DNA of 64,000 bases from the NCBI RefSeq assembly GCF_015711605.1, contig NZ_JABTEZ010000005.1, positions 796,328 to 860,327 on the forward strand, written 5' to 3'. This DNA is from Planomonospora sp. ID67723. Its GTDB lineage: Bacteria > Actinomycetota > Actinomycetes > Streptosporangiales > Streptosporangiaceae. Below, piece by piece: positions 61,068 through 64,000 of the stretch; position 1 is the first letter of the stretch, and each line of letters starts with the position of its first letter. Under the pieces are notes generated by a model. It was not told the origin of the DNA. It did not search any database and was given only the letters and a program-made list of their open reading frames with translations. The position numbers and the translations under genes were made by a program.

Positions 61068-63644
61068 GTGACGATGCCAGAGCTGCCCACCCAGTACACA
61101 CCCGCCGATGTGGAGACCCGGAGCTACGAGCGCTGGGTAGCGGAGGGATTCTTCACCGCGGACCCGGGCAGCGACCGCGAGCCGTACGCCATCGTCCTGC
61201 CCCCGCCGAACGTGACCGGTGTGCTGCACATCGGTCATGCCCTCGATCACTCGATCCAGGACGCGCTGACCCGCCGCGCCCGCATGCGCGGCCAGGAGAC
61301 GCTCTGGCTGCCGGGCATGGACCACGCGGGCATCGCCACCCAGAACGTCGTCGAGCGTGAGATCGCCAAGGAGGGCCTGTCACGCCACGACCTCGGCCGT
61401 GAGGCGTTCGTCGAGCGGGTGTGGCAGTGGAAGGAGGAGTCCGGCGGCCGGATCCTCGGTCAGATGAAGAAGCTCGGCGACGGCGTCGACTGGTCGCGCG
61501 AGCGCTTCACGATGGACCCCGGCCTCTCCCGCGCCGTCCAGACCATCTTCAAGCGGCTCTTCGACGACGGGCTCATCTACCGCGCCGAGCGCATCATCAA
61601 CTGGTGCCCGCGCTGCCTGACCGCGCTGTCGGACATCGAGGTCGAGCACAGCGAGGACGAGGGGGAGCTCGTCTCGATCCGGTACGGCGACGGCGAGGAC
61701 TCCATCGTGGTCGCCACCACCCGCGCCGAGACCATGCTCGGTGACACCGCGGTGGCGGTGCACCCGTCCGACGAGCGCTACGCCCACCTGATCGGCCGCG
61801 AGGTCGAGCTCCCGCTGACCGGCCGGCGCATCCCGATCGTGGCGGACGAGCACGTCGACCCGGCCTTCGGCACCGGCGCGGTCAAGGTCACCCCGGCCCA
61901 CGACCCGAACGACTTCGAGATCGGACGCCGTCACTCACTGCCCTCCATGACGGTCATGGACGAGCGCGGCGTGATCACCGCCCATGGCCCGTTCGAGGGT
62001 CTCGACCGCTTCGAGGCGCGTCCCGCCGTGGTCGCCGCCCTGCGGGAACAGGGCAGGATCGTCGCCGAGAAGCGCCCCTACCTCCACTCGGTGGGCCACT
62101 GCTCGCGCTGCAAGACAGTGGTCGAGCCCCGGCTCTCGCTGCAGTGGTTCGTCAACGTCTCGCCGCTGGCCAAGGCCGCCGGGGACGCGGTCCGCGACGG
62201 CCGGACGAGGATCCACCCGCCGGAGCTGGCCAAGCGCTATTTCGACTGGGTCGACGACATGCACGACTGGTGCATCTCGCGGCAGCTCTGGTGGGGCCAC
62301 CGCATCCCGGTCTGGTACGGCCCGGACGGCGAGGTCGTGTGCGTGGGCCCGGACGAGCAGGCACCCGAGGGCTACGTCCAGGACCCCGACGTCCTCGACA
62401 CGTGGTTCTCCTCGGGCCTGTGGCCGTTCTCCACTCTGGGCTGGCCGGAGCGCACGCCGGAGCTGGAGAAGTTCTACCCGACCTCAGTCCTGGTGACGGG
62501 CTACGACATCCTGTTCTTCTGGGTGGCCCGGATGATGATGTTCGGCATCTACGCGATGGACGGGGAGCCGCCGTTCCGGACTGTCGCGCTGCACGGCATG
62601 GTCCGCGACCAGTACGGCAAGAAGATGTCGAAGTCGTTCGGGAACGTCGTGGACCCGCTCGACTGGGTCGAGCGCTTCGGTGCCGACGCCACCCGTTTCA
62701 CGTTGCTGCGTGGGGCCAACCCCGGGTCGGACGTCGCGATCAGCGAGGAGTGGGCCGGCGGCTCCCGCAACTTCTGCAACAAGATCTGGAACGCCACCCG
62801 GTTCGCGCTCATGAACGGCGCCGCCGTCGGTGAGCTTCCGGCCGGCGAGCTCACCGCGGCCGACCGGTGGATCCTCTCCCGGCTCCAGGAGGTCGTCGCC
62901 TCGGTGGACGCCGCCTTCGAGGAGTTCGAGTTCGCCAAGATCTCGGATCTGCTCTACCACTTCGCGTGGGACGAGGTCTGTGACTGGTACGTCGAGCTGG
63001 CCAAGATCCAGCTCGCGGCGGGGCAGGAGCACACCCGGCTGGTGCTCGGACACGTCTTCGACGCGCTGCTCCGGCTGCTTCACCCGCTGGTGCCGTTCGT
63101 CACGGAGGAGTTGTGGCGAGCGGTCACCGGCGGGGAGTCGGTCGCGGTGGCGCCGTGGCCCGCGGTCCAGGAGTCCCTGCGTGACCCGGCGGCCGAGGAG
63201 GAGGTCCTCGCGGTCCAGGGACTGGTCACCGAGGTCCGCCGGTTCCGCTCGGACCAGGGTCTCAAGCCCGGTCAGCGGGTGGCCGCGCGGCTCTCGCTCT
63301 CCGGTACGGCTCTCGCCGCGCACGAGGCGGCGATCCGTTCGCTGCTCCGCCTGGACCAGCCGTCGGAGTCGTTCGCCGCGACCGCTCGCCTGGACGTCGG
63401 CGGCATCGCCGTGGAGATCGACACGGCCGGGACGATCGACGTGGCGGCTGAGCGCAAGCGCCTCGAGAAGGACCTCGCCGTGGCACAGAAGGAGGCTGCG
63501 CAGGTCGCCGCCAAGCTCGGCAACGAGCAGTTCATGTCGAAGGCCCCCGACGACGTGGTCAGCAAGGTCCGGGCGCGAGCCGCCCAGGCCGACCAGGACA
63601 TCGCACGGCTGACGGCCCAATTGGCCGCTCTGCCCGCCGGCTGA
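61068..63644 (+). CDS. valS: Valyl-tRNA synthetase
   Basis: An 858-aa class Ia aminoacyl-tRNA synthetase. Markers are the HIGH-type [14 protein letters not shown] (~45), an editing domain (~180-300; [18 protein letters not shown]), KMSKS in [15 protein letters not shown] (~525) and the C-terminal coiled coil [19 protein letters not shown]. It charges tRNA-Val and edits threonyl errors. TAGAAT (61054-61059) precedes the GTG at 61068 by 8 nt, so I place the start there; the upstream TTG frame overlaps the -10. Leaderless or near-leaderless. A perfect terminator follows. Confidence 0.97.
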   Translation: MTMPELPTQYTPADVETRSYERWVAEGFFTADPGSDREPYAIVLPPPNVTGVLHIGHALDHSIQDALTRRARMRGQETLWLPGMDHAGIATQNVVEREIAKEGLSRHDLGREAFVERVWQWKEESGGRILGQMKKLGDGVDWSRERFTMDPGLSRAVQTIFKRLFDDGLIYRAERIINWCPRCLTALSDIEVEHSEDEGELVSIRYGDGEDSIVVATTRAETMLGDTAVAVHPSDERYAHLIGREVELPLTGRRIPIVADEHVDPAFGTGAVKVTPAHDPNDFEIGRRHSLPSMTVMDERGVITAHGPFEGLDRFEARPAVVAALREQGRIVAEKRPYLHSVGHCSRCKTVVEPRLSLQWFVNVSPLAKAAGDAVRDGRTRIHPPELAKRYFDWVDDMHDWCISRQLWWGHRIPVWYGPDGEVVCVGPDEQAPEGYVQDPDVLDTWFSSGLWPFSTLGWPERTPELEKFYPTSVLVTGYDILFFWVARMMMFGIYAMDGEPPFRTVALHGMVRDQYGKKMSKSFGNVVDPLDWVERFGADATRFTLLRGANPGSDVAISEEWAGGSRNFCNKIWNATRFALMNGAAVGELPAGELTAADRWILSRLQEVVASVDAAFEEFEFAKISDLLYHFAWDEVCDWYVELAKIQLAAGQEHTRLVLGHVFDALLRLLHPLVPFVTEELWRAVTGGESVAVAPWPAVQESLRDPAAEEEVLAVQGLVTEVRRFRSDQGLKPGQRVAARLSLSGTALAAHEAAIRSLLRLDQPSESFAATARLDVGGIAVEIDTAGTIDVAAERKRLEKDLAVAQKEAAQVAAKLGNEQFMSKAPDDVVSKVRARAAQADQDIARLTAQLAALPAG

Positions 63645-63670
63645 CGCCCGCCGCTCGAACCTGGGCTTGA

Positions 63671-63706
63671 GTGAGACCCCGGAGTCCATTGACTCCGGGG
63701 TCTCAC
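63671..63706 (+). terminator. Terminator after valS
   Basis: A perfect 16-bp stem, GTGAGACCCCGGAGTC (63671-63686) with GACTCCGGGGTCTCAC (63691-63706), loop CATT, followed by GTTT. Confidence 0.9.
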
Positions 63707-63853
63707 GTTTGGGGCTCACAGGCCGAGGGAAGACCTAGTCGTTACCGGCGAATGGCTCAGGTCTGCCGGAAAGGCTGCTAATGTTCTTGATGCAGGGCGA
63801 GTCCCTGCGCCCCCTTCTCTCCAAACCCCGACATTTCGGGTGTGTCAGCACGA

Positions 63854-63883
63854 TTGGACACAGACCGGATGTTGGAGTAAGGT
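63854..63883 (+). promoter_or_regulatory. Tandem promoter, upstream copy
   Basis: TTGGAC (-35, 63854-63859) and TAAGGT (-10, 63878-63883) are separated by 18 bp. It is the first of two similar promoters reading to the right. Confidence 0.65.
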
Positions 63884-63945
63884 TGAAGGGTTGCTCCGGA
63901 GACGGAGTGGTCGCGATCCGGATGGATCGCCCGAAACGGGTCAGT

Positions 63946-63975
63946 TTGACACGAAACGGGCGGATCTGCTAGGAT
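63946..63975 (+). promoter_or_regulatory. Tandem promoter, downstream copy, rRNA-like
   Basis: TTGACA (-35, 63946-63951) and TAGGAT (-10, 63970-63975) with an 18-bp spacer form a near-consensus vegetative sigma-factor promoter. Tandem strong promoters of this type are characteristic of actinomycete rrn operons, so 16S rRNA may begin beyond the window. Confidence 0.75.
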
Positions 63976-64000
63976 GGTGACACGGAATGGAACGCCCCGC

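Larger units (their letters stand above)
63707..64000 (+). other. Gene-free leader region at the window end
   Basis: No convincing ORF is present. Two strong tandem promoters fire toward the right edge (entries below), and a further TAATGT lies near 63778. The sequence after the second promoter (ACGGAATGGAACGCCCCGC at the end) is reminiscent of actinomycete rRNA leader regions. Confidence 0.6.

Overview
The window is about 64 kb of very GC-rich DNA with G/C at most third codon positions. Gene content points to a filamentous actinomycete, probably of the Streptosporangium/Nonomuraea type (inference). Supporting signs are two ClpP paralogues next to clpX, a likely bL37 ribosomal miniprotein, a mycothiol-type nitroreductase and maleylpyruvate-isomerase-fold proteins, an Eis acetyltransferase, an XRE/DUF5753 regulator beside an HATPase anti-sigma-type kinase, and many genes that look leaderless. 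I see no CRISPR array, intact insertion sequence, integrase or prophage. The genes are mostly chromosomal housekeeping and regulatory genes with scattered accessory ones.

Layout. 0-5.4 kb: 3' end of a GGDEF protein, ettA, a GH13 glucosidase, glbO and an MscS channel. 5.4-10.5 kb: a cluster of strong hairpins, a small unknown gene divergent from an XRE/TPR regulator with a coupled GNAT gene, then a 24-codon ORF whose stop overlaps the start of a large TPR protein. 10.5-15.8 kb: a TetR regulator whose operator overlaps its own start codon, coupled to a flavin monooxygenase; a Nudix hydrolase; a PiT/DUF47 phosphate pair; purU. 16-24.7 kb: an ECF sigma factor coupled to an MDMPI-fold protein, a VOC-methyltransferase fusion, AraC, an S9 peptidase, HNH, GNAT, FmdB and WYL genes. 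24.8-39.4 kb: ilvD, a NERD protein, an amidase, an unknown 318-aa protein, pepN, a DsbA-fold oxidoreductase, an aldehyde dehydrogenase, def, rpiB, a 51-aa basic miniprotein, eis and a membrane PP2C phosphatase.

39.4-41.1 kb is a poorly coding stretch with a perfect 22-bp-arm hairpin, an atypical LuxR-type regulator and two tandem repeat sets, followed by a site-2 protease. 42.4-50.2 kb: MarR, DUF664, YjbR, a membrane-anchored secreted protein, a CHAP protein, a secreted coiled-coil M15-like protein behind a c-di-AMP (ydaO/yuaA) riboswitch, a deoR-galT operon, an HD protein, bL37 and a DinB-fold protein. 50.3-56.3 kb: an operon of a GAF/PP2C/HATPase protein and a CrtI-like oxidoreductase, tRNA-Gly(TCC), tRNA-Pro(TGG), and a divergent HATPase/XRE pair. 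56.5-63.7 kb: the protein quality-control block tig - clpP1 - clpP2 - clpX, then valS. The window ends in two tandem promoters that resemble those of an rRNA operon.

Shared themes: three partner-switch-type genes (two PP2C phosphatases and one lone HATPase), two cell-wall hydrolase genes side by side with one under c-di-AMP control, and a putative ClgR box in front of clpP1. At least 16 start codons lie 6-8 nt after a -10-like hexamer, which suggests frequent leaderless transcription. All coordinates and motifs were read by eye. Family names rest on motif recognition, not on database searches.
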